64,000 nt of DNA. It comes from Flagellimonas meridianipacifica. GTDB lineage: Bacteria > Bacteroidota > Bacteroidia > Flavobacteriales > Flavobacteriaceae. This document shows, one piece after another, positions 43,701-51,640 of this stretch. The notes beneath the pieces are model-generated. The model was given only the letters and a program-made list of their open reading frames with translations, had not been told where the DNA came from and did not search any database. Each line of letters opens with the position of its first letter. Positions within the stretch are counted from its first letter, which is position 1. The position numbers and the translations under genes were made by a program. The stretch spans positions 1,054,001 through 1,118,000 of the forward strand of contig NZ_PVYX01000002.1 in NCBI RefSeq assembly GCF_003001695.1. Direction: 5' to 3'.

Positions 43701-44065
43701 CCCTAACAAGCAAACTTGAATTAACAATATCAAAGTTTGAAGATTTCTACCTAAGTCAATATCCATTACACAAATTGACCAAAAAACTAAAAAACTGGAA
43801 CGAGCTTGATTTTGGCGATTTCATTAAAGAATTCAACAAAGCCATAAAAGTAACCAATAAAGAACGTCTAAAACAGGAACAAAAACCTATTGCAAAACTT
43901 ACTAAGTTAGATGAGATAGATTGGATGGATGCTTTTAATAACAAAAAGAAAGAAGTCCAAGATTTACAATCCCAAATCACACAAACCGAAGCTGAAATTG
44001 ACCAAATGGTTTATCAGCTCTATGGGTTGACGGAGGAAGAAATAATGATTGTGGAGGATAATTAA
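40742..44065 (+). CDS. Eco57I-like (type IIG-like) restriction-modification protein
   Basis: A 1107-residue fusion. The N-terminal ~230 residues hold a PD-(D/E)xK nuclease of the HsdR_N type: Asp88, then Glu102-Leu-Lys104 in VIELKGT. The middle is an N6-adenine methyltransferase with motif I DPACGSGAF (470-478) and motif IV NPPY (593-596). The C-terminal ~350 residues look like a TaqI-type target recognition region followed by a coiled coil (KKKEVQDLQSQITQTEAEI). It can therefore cut and methylate in one chain. The helicase gene follows after 10 bp. Confidence 0.85.
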   Translation: MALFQTSVLKQHSSLQDNVAVEKAYKKYQKYFLNPTIQENIKSSKEEQFQATFLTQLFVNILGYTINPSPKYNITTEFKNQKNARKADGAILKDGQAIGVIELKGTKTKDLESIRRQAFDYKANQKGCVYVITSNFEKLRFYVNDATEFEEFNLFELSQERFQLLYLCLHKDNILRNLPLTIKEASIVEEEKITKSFYSDYSVFKRELFRDLVKRNAKRLRNEANLIGNEQDFDEHTQAELQRLEKNVKLTLFKKSQRLIDRFLFIFFAEDRMLLPSNSTLQILNKWKDDWDFGDERPLYGLFKQYFNFLDVGRKGTEKRAEIYAYNGGLFKPDAILDSLDIDNDLLYKYTLKLANYDFESQVDVNILGHIFENSLNEIESVNAEIEGGEFDKQKSKRKKDGVFYTPKYITKYIVENTVGKLCEEKKAELGFHEEEYFKGRKNRNKATIEKLVAILDTYRNWLLQITICDPACGSGAFLNQALDFLIKEHTYIDELKAKVLGGGLQFPDIENTILENNIFGVDLNEESVEIAKLSLWLRTAQPRRKLNDLSSNIKCGNSLIDSKSVAGDKAFNWEIAFAKVFEKGGFDVIIGNPPYVRVQSLKEYYFDHTIYYEKNYKSTTGNYDIYALFIEKSYNLINQQGCVSFILPHKFLIADFGKGIREYLLEKRAITELVSFGSDLVFQDATTYTCIIDLAKNRSDTFLYKEINPNDLFEKIDFGKIRYDNLTSEQWILTDENIGIILDKLLSQPLSLKTEFTRFVQGIITGKDAVFCVEGTVSGGYLEIKPEDITGQTHYIEVGILKPHLRGQDIKPYTNLKNNEWLIFPYSIENDKATLIEPDFLSSKYPKAFEYLRQFESILRDREKGKFDNDYWYQYSRNQAISILEQPKLITPEVCFGGSFTLDLNNFYHNSKCHTLLLSEKSAYSYKSVLPILNSKLFWFYLSSSGNVLRGGYIGVKRKVLEPFGLPNSENIDSSKFENFSTTILSLTSKLELTISKFEDFYLSQYPLHKLTKKLKNWNELDFGDFIKEFNKAIKVTNKERLKQEQKPIAKLTKLDEIDWMDAFNNKKKEVQDLQSQITQTEAEIDQMVYQLYGLTEEEIMIVEDN

Positions 44066-44075
44066 ACCTTAAAAT

Positions 44076-47000
44076 ATGATTACAGTATTAACACCAGATG
44101 TTGAATATTATCATTACGAAAAAAATGGAAATGTAGCCAAACAATTTTTTTCAAGTGAGAAGAGTTTTTCAAACTGTATGTTGGAAAGCGAAGCCCCATT
44201 TATTTTTAACTCAAATGGAAATAGAATACTAGTTTCGACGGATAAAAACCTTAAAGTTCCAGCTGGGATTGAATACGTATTATTAGCTTCAAAAAAGCCA
44301 ATTAAAAAAGACTTTATTCGCTCAGAGCTTAAACTCACACGTTGGATAAAACATCCTTCCATAGCTATAAAACATCCTTTGGAAGTAAATGAATCGTGGC
44401 TCGGAAACTTCAATTTTATAAAAGAAAATTTAAAGAAAAATGTAAACGGCTTGAGACCGCCACAGCTTGGTGCTTTGTATGCAATATTGTCTCACATACA
44501 GAACCAAAGCGATAAGGGTATTGTTGTAATGCCAACAGGAACTGGTAAAACAGAAACAATGATTTCGGCTTTAATTGCTAATCAATGCGATAAGTTACTT
44601 ATATCAGTACCATCTGACGCTTTAAGAGAACAAATATTTAAAAAGTTTTTTACACTTGGCTTGCTCAAAAAATTTAATATAGTTGCTGCGAGTGCATTAA
44701 ATCCAATTGTCGGACTAATTACAAAAAAGTTTAAAGACGAAGATGAGCTTAAGGTATTTCTTTCGAAAGTTAATGTTGTAGTTACAACAATGAGTATTTT
44801 ATCTGGTTCCGAACAAACGCAGAAAGCAATTATAAGCGATACTTTTTCTCATTATTTCATTGATGAAGCGCATCATTCGGAAGCTAAAACTTGGAGAGAT
44901 TTTATTGATTTATTTGATAAACATAAAGTATTTCTATTTACTGCAACACCATTCAGAAACGACCAGAAAAAGCTTGATGGAAAATTCATATATGAATTCT
45001 CATTGAAAGCAGCACAAGAACAGGACTACTACAAAAATATACTGTTTAAACCTATAAGAGAATATAATATAGAAAGTGCAGATAAGGCTATTGCAGAAAA
45101 GGCAATCTCTGTTTTAAGAGAGGATATATTGAACAATTTAAACCACGCCCTTCTCGCAAGATGCAAAACAAAAGGAAGAGCTAAGGAGGTTTTTAAATTT
45201 TATTCCTCTCATTCTGACTTAAATCCTGTATTGGTTTATACAGGAATTGCTGGATTGAAACAGAAAATAGATGATATAAAACTTTTAAAGCATAAAATAA
45301 TTGTTTGTGTCGATATGCTTGGCGAAGGGTTTGATTTACCAGAACTGAAAATTGCAGCTATACATGATGACCGACAAAGCATTCCTATTATGCTTCAATT
45401 TATTGGAAGGTTTACTAGAACATCTGGAGATAATATTGGGGATGCAACATTTATAACCAATTTAGCATATCCACCTATTCAGCAAGAACTTGATGAGCTT
45501 TACGCCAAAGGGAGTGATTGGAATGCCTTACTTCCAAAAATAAGTGAAGGAGCAACCAAGAGCGAACTTGATTTTCAAACATTTTTAGGAGGTTTTAAAA
45601 ACTTAACAGAATCTGAAATACCATTTGAATCAATAAATCCAGCGCTGAGCGCTGAAGTTTATAAAGTTTCTTGCGAACAATGGTATCCAAGTCATTGGCG
45701 TGAAGGTATATCAAATATCAACTCTTATGAACATCAATTTAGTGATGTAAATGACGACAACAAAACTTTAGTGGTCATTTTAGGTAAAACAGGAAGAACC
45801 GATTGGGGAACATTTGATTCAGTTAAAAACCTACAGTGGGATTTGTTGGTTGTTCACTGGGACAAAAGGAAAGAAAGTAATTTAGCCTATGTTCATACAT
45901 CATTTAAATCTTTAAAAAGTGAAAAATTGATTAATGCCATATTCGATGAACCGAATTCCATTATAAACGGAATGAATGTTTTTAGGGTTTTTCACGATGT
46001 CAAGCGATTACGACTTTATAATTTCGGAGGTCGAAAAGGAATTGGACAAGACATTAGTTATCAATCATTTTTTGGTAAAAATGTAGAAGATGGTATCAAA
46101 CAACTCGAACAAGGAACCCTAAAGAAAAACAATACTTTTGGTACTGGATATAAGTCAGGGGAGCAGGTTTCCATAGGATGTTCTGTCAAAGGTAAAGTTT
46201 GGGCATATCTTCGCGGAAATTTAAAAGAACTAAATGATTGGTGTGAGAATTTAGGAAGTGTTCTTATCAATCCAAACATCAATCCAAATATATTTTTAAA
46301 GAATACTATTATTCCAACGGTGATTGTAAATCGTCCTACTCATACCCTTCCAATAACTTTAGATTGGAACGCTGAAATATACAGGCATCCAGAACATAGA
46401 TTTTTATTCAAAGTAAAAAATAGTCAGAAAACATACGACCTTTCTTATTCTGAACTGAACATAGTAGATTCAAATATCGAAAAGCCAATTAAATTTTCTT
46501 GGGATTGTGATGATTTAAGTATTGAATTCGAAATTATTTTAGGAACTAAATTAGTTGATGGAATATCTACGCCAGATTGTAAAATAGTGAGAATTGGTAA
46601 TACCGATGCAACTGTGAGTTATGGAAGTAAAGTTGAGAAAATAGAGGATTTTTTAAATGAATTTTATCCTGTAATATTTTTTGCAGACGGCTCGCAACTT
46701 GAATTAAATTACTACTTTAAGCCAAATGACCCGGTAGAAAAATTCAATAAGGACTTATTACAAAGTTGGGATTGGACAGGTGTATCTTTAAATAAGGAAT
46801 CTATGGGCATTAAACCCTATATACAAGATTCTATTCAATATCAGTTTATCCAAAGAATTATGGATGATTATGATATAATTTATGATGACGATGGTTCAGG
46901 AGAAATTGCAGACGTTTTGGCCATAAATAAATCAAAAGGAAAAATAGATATTCATCTATTTCATCTGAAATATGCGAAGGGTGGCAATGTAAGTAATAAC

Positions 47001-47333
47001 ATTGAAAACTTTTATCAAGTCTGCGGGCAAGCCCAAAAATCCTTGAACTGGAAATATAGAGAAGGGAAAGAACTGTTTGTTCATCTTTTGAAGCGAATTG
47101 TTAAAAGGGAAAAAGGTCAAGAGTGTTCACGTCTGATAAAAGGCTCAGTGGAAGACCTTGAATCACTTTATACTTCAGTAAAATGGAATCTTGATACAAA
47201 ATTTCACATTTACATTGTACAACCATCATTATCAAAAGCAAATGCATCTGATAGTATATTGTCATTGCTATCAACAACAAGTCATTATCTTGCAACCGTG
47301 GGAGACGTTAATCTGCAAGTTATAACAAGTTGA
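44076..47333 (+). CDS. DEAH-box helicase with possible C-terminal nuclease, RM partner
   Basis: A 1085-residue superfamily 2 protein: Walker A PTGTGKT (153-159), DEAH box (263-266), motif III FTATPFR, motif V-VI DMLGEGFDLPEL and QFIGRFTRT. After the motor, residues ~540-1085 hold further domains; near 940-985 Asp946 (EIADVLAI), then His963-Leu-Lys965 (LFHLKYA) and a Gln-rich helix (YQVCGQAQKS) resemble a PD-(D/E)xK nuclease in which His replaces Glu (inference). With the preceding gene it forms a two-gene defence module like translocating restriction systems. Confidence 0.8.
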   Translation: MITVLTPDVEYYHYEKNGNVAKQFFSSEKSFSNCMLESEAPFIFNSNGNRILVSTDKNLKVPAGIEYVLLASKKPIKKDFIRSELKLTRWIKHPSIAIKHPLEVNESWLGNFNFIKENLKKNVNGLRPPQLGALYAILSHIQNQSDKGIVVMPTGTGKTETMISALIANQCDKLLISVPSDALREQIFKKFFTLGLLKKFNIVAASALNPIVGLITKKFKDEDELKVFLSKVNVVVTTMSILSGSEQTQKAIISDTFSHYFIDEAHHSEAKTWRDFIDLFDKHKVFLFTATPFRNDQKKLDGKFIYEFSLKAAQEQDYYKNILFKPIREYNIESADKAIAEKAISVLREDILNNLNHALLARCKTKGRAKEVFKFYSSHSDLNPVLVYTGIAGLKQKIDDIKLLKHKIIVCVDMLGEGFDLPELKIAAIHDDRQSIPIMLQFIGRFTRTSGDNIGDATFITNLAYPPIQQELDELYAKGSDWNALLPKISEGATKSELDFQTFLGGFKNLTESEIPFESINPALSAEVYKVSCEQWYPSHWREGISNINSYEHQFSDVNDDNKTLVVILGKTGRTDWGTFDSVKNLQWDLLVVHWDKRKESNLAYVHTSFKSLKSEKLINAIFDEPNSIINGMNVFRVFHDVKRLRLYNFGGRKGIGQDISYQSFFGKNVEDGIKQLEQGTLKKNNTFGTGYKSGEQVSIGCSVKGKVWAYLRGNLKELNDWCENLGSVLINPNINPNIFLKNTIIPTVIVNRPTHTLPITLDWNAEIYRHPEHRFLFKVKNSQKTYDLSYSELNIVDSNIEKPIKFSWDCDDLSIEFEIILGTKLVDGISTPDCKIVRIGNTDATVSYGSKVEKIEDFLNEFYPVIFFADGSQLELNYYFKPNDPVEKFNKDLLQSWDWTGVSLNKESMGIKPYIQDSIQYQFIQRIMDDYDIIYDDDGSGEIADVLAINKSKGKIDIHLFHLKYAKGGNVSNNIENFYQVCGQAQKSLNWKYREGKELFVHLLKRIVKREKGQECSRLIKGSVEDLESLYTSVKWNLDTKFHIYIVQPSLSKANASDSILSLLSTTSHYLATVGDVNLQVITS

Positions 47334-47506
47334 ACCAATTTTGAGAACATGAAGTCTATTAAAATGAATGAGTTAAGCTGAATGTCTTGCATAGTTACAA
47401 ATAGGTTTAAACAGCGATTTAAGTAACCACCTCAAAATATCCTAAAATATGAGCCGAATAGCATTCCTAATCGGCTCATAACATCAAATTCGTATGGAAA
47501 TCACAG

Positions 47507-47662
47507 CCCGTTCCACCCCATTCCTCTACCCCCGATAGCTATCGGGCCGAGAAAAGCGGTTCACTACACTATCTTGAACCCAGTCGCTTCAACAGCGACA
47601 GCGTTCGCCTGGCAAAATTTTCACTCCAACCTTTCCTCCCACAAAGGTTTAAAATGTTGCCC
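47507..47662 (+). repeat. 155-bp dispersed repeat, copy A
   Basis: About 90% identical to 54694-54848 in the same orientation. It contains a CCCGATAGCTATCGGG hairpin and a GTCGCT / AGCGAC hairpin. A shorter part (GAGCAAAGCGGTTCACTACA and onward) recurs at 54104-54164. No protein is encoded. It lies in the 940-bp gap after the helicase. Confidence 0.75.
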
Positions 47663-47913
47663 AAGGCGAAGTACATAAAATTTGTCCTATTAGGTAAAGA
47701 AATTTTAGACTGCTTAAAAGGGTAACTCATTAGAAGGTTCAGGTCTCATACTATAGGGCTACAATTGGTATATATATTGTTCATAAAGTATTAAATATCA
47801 GCCTCACATAAGATGCTCTATCACTAAGTTCTAAAGAGTTTTGAAAGCAAAAAGAGACATAATAAAGTTTTGTTCCAAAGCATTTATTTTGGGATATTGA
47901 TTATTCTAGATGA

Positions 47914-48099
47914 TCTGTTCAAAGAGATAAGGATATTGTAATTCCAAGAGCCTTGTTTACTTCTACTAAAGATATTTTCAGAGAAGATATAGCTACATTA
48001 GAAAATTTATACTCTAAAAATGAGATACTTTCTTGTTTGCAGCATATCAAAGAGCACATTAGTGATAAAACGTGTAGTTATTGTAGCAAACAAATATAG
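47914..48099 (+). pseudogene. Possible gene fragment in the 47.3-48.3 kb gap
   Basis: A 61-codon open frame without a start codon, opened by a TGA at 47911 and closed by TAG at 48097. The peptide looks protein-like (REDIATLENLYSKNEIL, SDKTCSYCSKQI with a CxxC) but matches no family I know. It may be the end of a deleted gene. The rest of the gap holds only the 155-bp repeat. Confidence 0.25.
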
Positions 48100-48270
48100 G
48101 GTGGCTCCTTTCTATCGTTACGCTGTATGAGTGCAGTTTAACTTAGCTCCAACCCAAAGGCAACTTCCTGAAGAATCTAAGCAGTTTTCTCAAGCGGATT
48201 TAACGACTAATTTTAAGCGAGTTCTATGATAGGGCGAGGTCTATTTTTGCATAGAAAATTTGTGTTCTAA

Positions 48271-49005
48271 CTATTTGAAGCGCCCCAAAAATGCTTCCTT
48301 ACGCCGAACGGCAATAGGTACGCTATTATCATTTGACATAGTCACATAAGCCTGCTTCCCTTTATGGAATGTCTTAATCATTTCCATATTAATAAGATGG
48401 GATTTGTGACACTTAAAGAACTGTTTTCCATCCAAAAGGTTTTCATAAAATTTTATCGGCTTACTTACAATTTGCTTTTTATTCTTGGTAAAGATATAGG
48501 TGTAATTACCATTGGCTTCCAAATGCACGATTTCTGCTACCAAAACGGTTTCAAAACCCGAAACGGAAGGTACAGTCAAAAGTTTGGGCTGTTTTTGCTC
48601 AATGTTTTCAAGTAGCTGCTGTACTTGACTGTTTTTTTTCTTAGATACAAATTTTTCGTTTAGGCGCAAGATGGTCTCATTGAACTCATCAAAATCTATG
48701 GGCTTCATCAAATAGTCAAAAGCACTGAACTTAAAAGCCTTTATAGCATAGTTGTCAAAAGCTGTTGTGAAGATAGTCTTAAAGGAAATAGCATCGAGCT
48801 GTCTCAAAAAGTCAAACCCTGTTTTATCATCAATTTCAATATCCAAAAACACCAAATCAAGCTGGTTGTTTTCTGCGACTTTTACTGCCTCATCCACGGT
48901 TTTACAGGCAGCAACAACATTGAATATCCCAGGTTTTCTTTCGATTAAATGTAATAAGCGTTTTATGCAATGGGATTCATCGTCGACAATAAGTGTATTG
49001 AGCAT
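48271..49005 (-). CDS. LytTR-family response regulator
   Basis: A 244-residue regulator: receiver domain with acceptor Asp in LVFLDIEIDDKTG and the conserved Lys in YLMKPID, then a LytTR DNA-binding domain (VAEIVHLEANGNYTYIFTKN, FFKCHKSHLINMEMI). It is activated by the kinase encoded 76 bp upstream. The pair is of the LytS/LytR type common in Bacteroidota. Confidence 0.88.
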   Translation of the reverse strand: MLNTLIVDDESHCIKRLLHLIERKPGIFNVVAACKTVDEAVKVAENNQLDLVFLDIEIDDKTGFDFLRQLDAISFKTIFTTAFDNYAIKAFKFSAFDYLMKPIDFDEFNETILRLNEKFVSKKKNSQVQQLLENIEQKQPKLLTVPSVSGFETVLVAEIVHLEANGNYTYIFTKNKKQIVSKPIKFYENLLDGKQFFKCHKSHLINMEMIKTFHKGKQAYVTMSNDNSVPIAVRRKEAFLGRFK

Positions 49006-49081
49006 AGCAACTTTTGTTGAAGTAGATCAGTTTATGGACTTCAAGATAACAAAATCCGATCACCAATTAGCATAAATACAA

Positions 49082-50860
49082 TTAGGCCAATACTAAGGGT
49101 AGTGATACGATGACCTTCGTGCCCAATTCTTTATCAACTATTTTAACCGACCCATTTGTGCCTTTAGTCTTATTGAGCACTTCAATTCTGTTTTGTGTGA
49201 TAGACATACCCATTGAGTTCTTTTTTTGATGACCATTTCTGCTTTTGCTTGTAGCCCGACCTACACCATTGTCTTCGACAGTACATATCAATTTCTGCTG
49301 TTCAGATATGAAGTTGATGAGGATCTCACCACCCTTTTCCGATTTTGATAGACCGTGAACAATACTGTTTTCTACAAAAGGCTGCAACAACATTGGTGGT
49401 AACAAAATTTCATCGGTATCAAGGCCATCAGTGACTCTAATTTCAAAATCGAAGGCCTTTTCAAATCGTTTCTGTTCTATTGCCAAATACGTGTTAAGCA
49501 AGCTGATGTCCTCTTCTAACGTAATAAGCTGTTTGTCTGAATTTTCAAGGGTCATACGCATCAGTCGGGCAAACTTAGCTAGATAGTCACTGGCCGCTTG
49601 GGTATTATTGTTTAAAATGTAATCACCGATGGAATTAAGACTGTTGAAAATAAAATGTGGATTCATTTGCGCACGGAGCGCTTTAAGCTCCACTTCGGCC
49701 ACCGTGGCATTGAATTCGGCTTCCTTTTTGGCCGTATCTGATCTCTGCTTGCGCCTGTATGATATGAATGCAAATAGCGAAGCCAATATAACGCCGCCAC
49801 CGCCTACAAGCGATGCGTTTTTGATTGCACGCTGGCGTTCTGCCTCTGCAACGGCAAGAGCTTCTTTTTTATCAGCTTCGTATTGGATTTCCTTTCTAGA
49901 TATCTCCACTTTGCGGTCAGTGCTCACCAAACTATCATTAAGAACGTTGGCAGCTTTATAATTCTTTAGAGCATTTTGATAGTCGCCTTTTTTTTCCTGA
50001 ATGGTCGCCAACGTCTGTAGCGATTTGGTTTCGGTATATAGATTGTTCAAGGATTTGACTGCGTTAAGACTTTCAGAGGCATAATATTCAGCCTTGTCCA
50101 AATCATTGCCATGCATATAGACTTCCGCAGCATTTACGTAGGCCGGCACTCTTAACACCTCCAAATTCAATGAATCTATCATTTTCAAACTGAGAGCCGT
50201 GTTGGCCAACCCTTCATTCAATTGGTCCGCTTGTGCCTGTACTAATCCCAAATTACTGCTCACATTCGCTACCTGTAGCACATCACCGGTTCGTTTGGCT
50301 TCCTTAATAGAAGCTCTAAAATAGTAAACGGCCGAGTCCGTTTGCTGTTGGAGCCCATAAATATTACCAATGTTTGATAGTGTGTTGCTTTTTCGCTGTG
50401 GGTATCTCAATAATTTTCTAAAAATGGGCAACGCTTTGTCATAGTCCTCTTGTTCGTAATGTATCAATCCCATATTGGTCAACATCGAATACTGATAGCG
50501 CTTCAGGGATGGGTTTTGTTCAGAAATACTATAAGCTGTTTGATAATAATCCAGAGCGGTTAATGGGTCTGAAAGAAAATAGTGGTACACCACACCAATG
50601 TTATTATTGGCCAATAGAAGCCCTTTGGTATAATTCATATCCTTAGCCAACTCCAGCGTTTCTTTATTATAAGAAAGCCAGGTAGTATCAGAAGGAGTCA
50701 TCAGCATTTTCTTAGCGGCATAGCTCTGCCTGAGGTTGACCAAGTTGGTATCGACTACTTTATAGTTCTCAATAAGTTTCTTGATGGAATCAGCTTCTTT
50801 GTCCTGTGAATAGCCTAAAAACGATAGGCATAGTAAGATGAGGGTAAATGGTATTCTCAT
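49082..50860 (-). CDS. LytS-type sensor histidine kinase with TPR sensor region
   Basis: A 592-residue protein: signal peptide (1-18), tetratricopeptide repeats across ~60-310 (for example ALPIFRKLLRYPQ, ALKNYKAANVLND), one membrane helix near 350-365 (LVGGGGVILASLFAFISY), then the His_kinase region with phospho-His in LRAQMNPHFIFNSLNS and HATPase (PPMLLQPFVENSIVHG, VEDNGVGR). The TPR part is periplasmic. It pairs with the LytTR regulator. The target may be the plus-strand secreted proteins next to it (inference). Confidence 0.87.
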   Translation of the reverse strand: MRIPFTLILLCLSFLGYSQDKEADSIKKLIENYKVVDTNLVNLRQSYAAKKMLMTPSDTTWLSYNKETLELAKDMNYTKGLLLANNNIGVVYHYFLSDPLTALDYYQTAYSISEQNPSLKRYQYSMLTNMGLIHYEQEDYDKALPIFRKLLRYPQRKSNTLSNIGNIYGLQQQTDSAVYYFRASIKEAKRTGDVLQVANVSSNLGLVQAQADQLNEGLANTALSLKMIDSLNLEVLRVPAYVNAAEVYMHGNDLDKAEYYASESLNAVKSLNNLYTETKSLQTLATIQEKKGDYQNALKNYKAANVLNDSLVSTDRKVEISRKEIQYEADKKEALAVAEAERQRAIKNASLVGGGGVILASLFAFISYRRKQRSDTAKKEAEFNATVAEVELKALRAQMNPHFIFNSLNSIGDYILNNNTQAASDYLAKFARLMRMTLENSDKQLITLEEDISLLNTYLAIEQKRFEKAFDFEIRVTDGLDTDEILLPPMLLQPFVENSIVHGLSKSEKGGEILINFISEQQKLICTVEDNGVGRATSKSRNGHQKKNSMGMSITQNRIEVLNKTKGTNGSVKIVDKELGTKVIVSLPLVLA

Positions 50861-51013
50861 AAATTCATTTGGTTTGGCACAACAAAATAATCATTAAAAA
50901 CGGTAATACAATTAAAACCAGACGTTAAGCTGATTAAGACCTACGATGATACATTTTCTATAGCTTTTTTACAATGCTATTTGCATCTTCCAGCTTCAAA
51001 AAACCAAATTCTT

Positions 51014-51580
51014 ATGAAGCGTATTATTCCTATTCTTTTCGCGATTCTTCTAATCGCCTGCAGTAGTGACGATGATTCAAGTTCTATGGACGATGATGGT
51101 ACCGTGTTGGGCGACTCATTTATCACCGCCAAAATCAATGGAAACGATTTTGAAGCCATACCTGTTGATAGGGGTGTGCCCACAATTTCTGCTGAACTTG
51201 ATGAAAACGCGGCTTTCTTCTCATTGGTAATAGCAGGGATTGATTTATTTGAAAATATTACCGAAGGTGAATCAATCATTATTGCAATGACTGGGGTTAG
51301 TTTTGATTTGGTATTCGTAGGTGCTGAGGTAAACAACCCTGTCGATAATCCATTGGAGCTGGCATTTGGTGGAGGCTATGCGCCCTATGAAACTGGTGGT
51401 GAATCCAATGTGGATTTTGATACGGATGGAAGTTCGGGATTTTTGAGAATTACCGCCATAGATAAAGAGGCGCAAATCATTTCTGGAGAGTTTGAGTATA
51501 ACGTGGAAAATCCGGATACTGGCGAATTGCTACAAATCACCGATGGTATATTTAACAATATCAGTTATACCGACGATTAG
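51014..51580 (+). CDS. Hypothetical lipoprotein, DUF6252-like
   Basis: From the ATG at 51014: a lipoprotein signal (MKRIIPILFAILLIACSS), an acidic Ser/Asp linker and a beta-rich domain starting FITAKINGNDFEAI and ending ISGEFEYNVENPDTGE, which fits the DUF6252 pattern of Bacteroidota surface lipoproteins. Function unknown. It is divergent from the LytS-type kinase. Confidence 0.65.
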   Translation: MKRIIPILFAILLIACSSDDDSSSMDDDGTVLGDSFITAKINGNDFEAIPVDRGVPTISAELDENAAFFSLVIAGIDLFENITEGESIIIAMTGVSFDLVFVGAEVNNPVDNPLELAFGGGYAPYETGGESNVDFDTDGSSGFLRITAIDKEAQIISGEFEYNVENPDTGELLQITDGIFNNISYTDD

Positions 51581-51640
51581 GATGTATACTTCATAAATGA
51601 TCAAATAGTTAGGGTAATCAATTAAAACCACTTTTAACCA

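Noticed and set aside
40742..47333. BREX or DISARM assignment of the methyltransferase-helicase pair
   Set aside because: No PglZ/BrxC or DrmA/DrmB-type genes are nearby, and the methyltransferase has its own nuclease domain.
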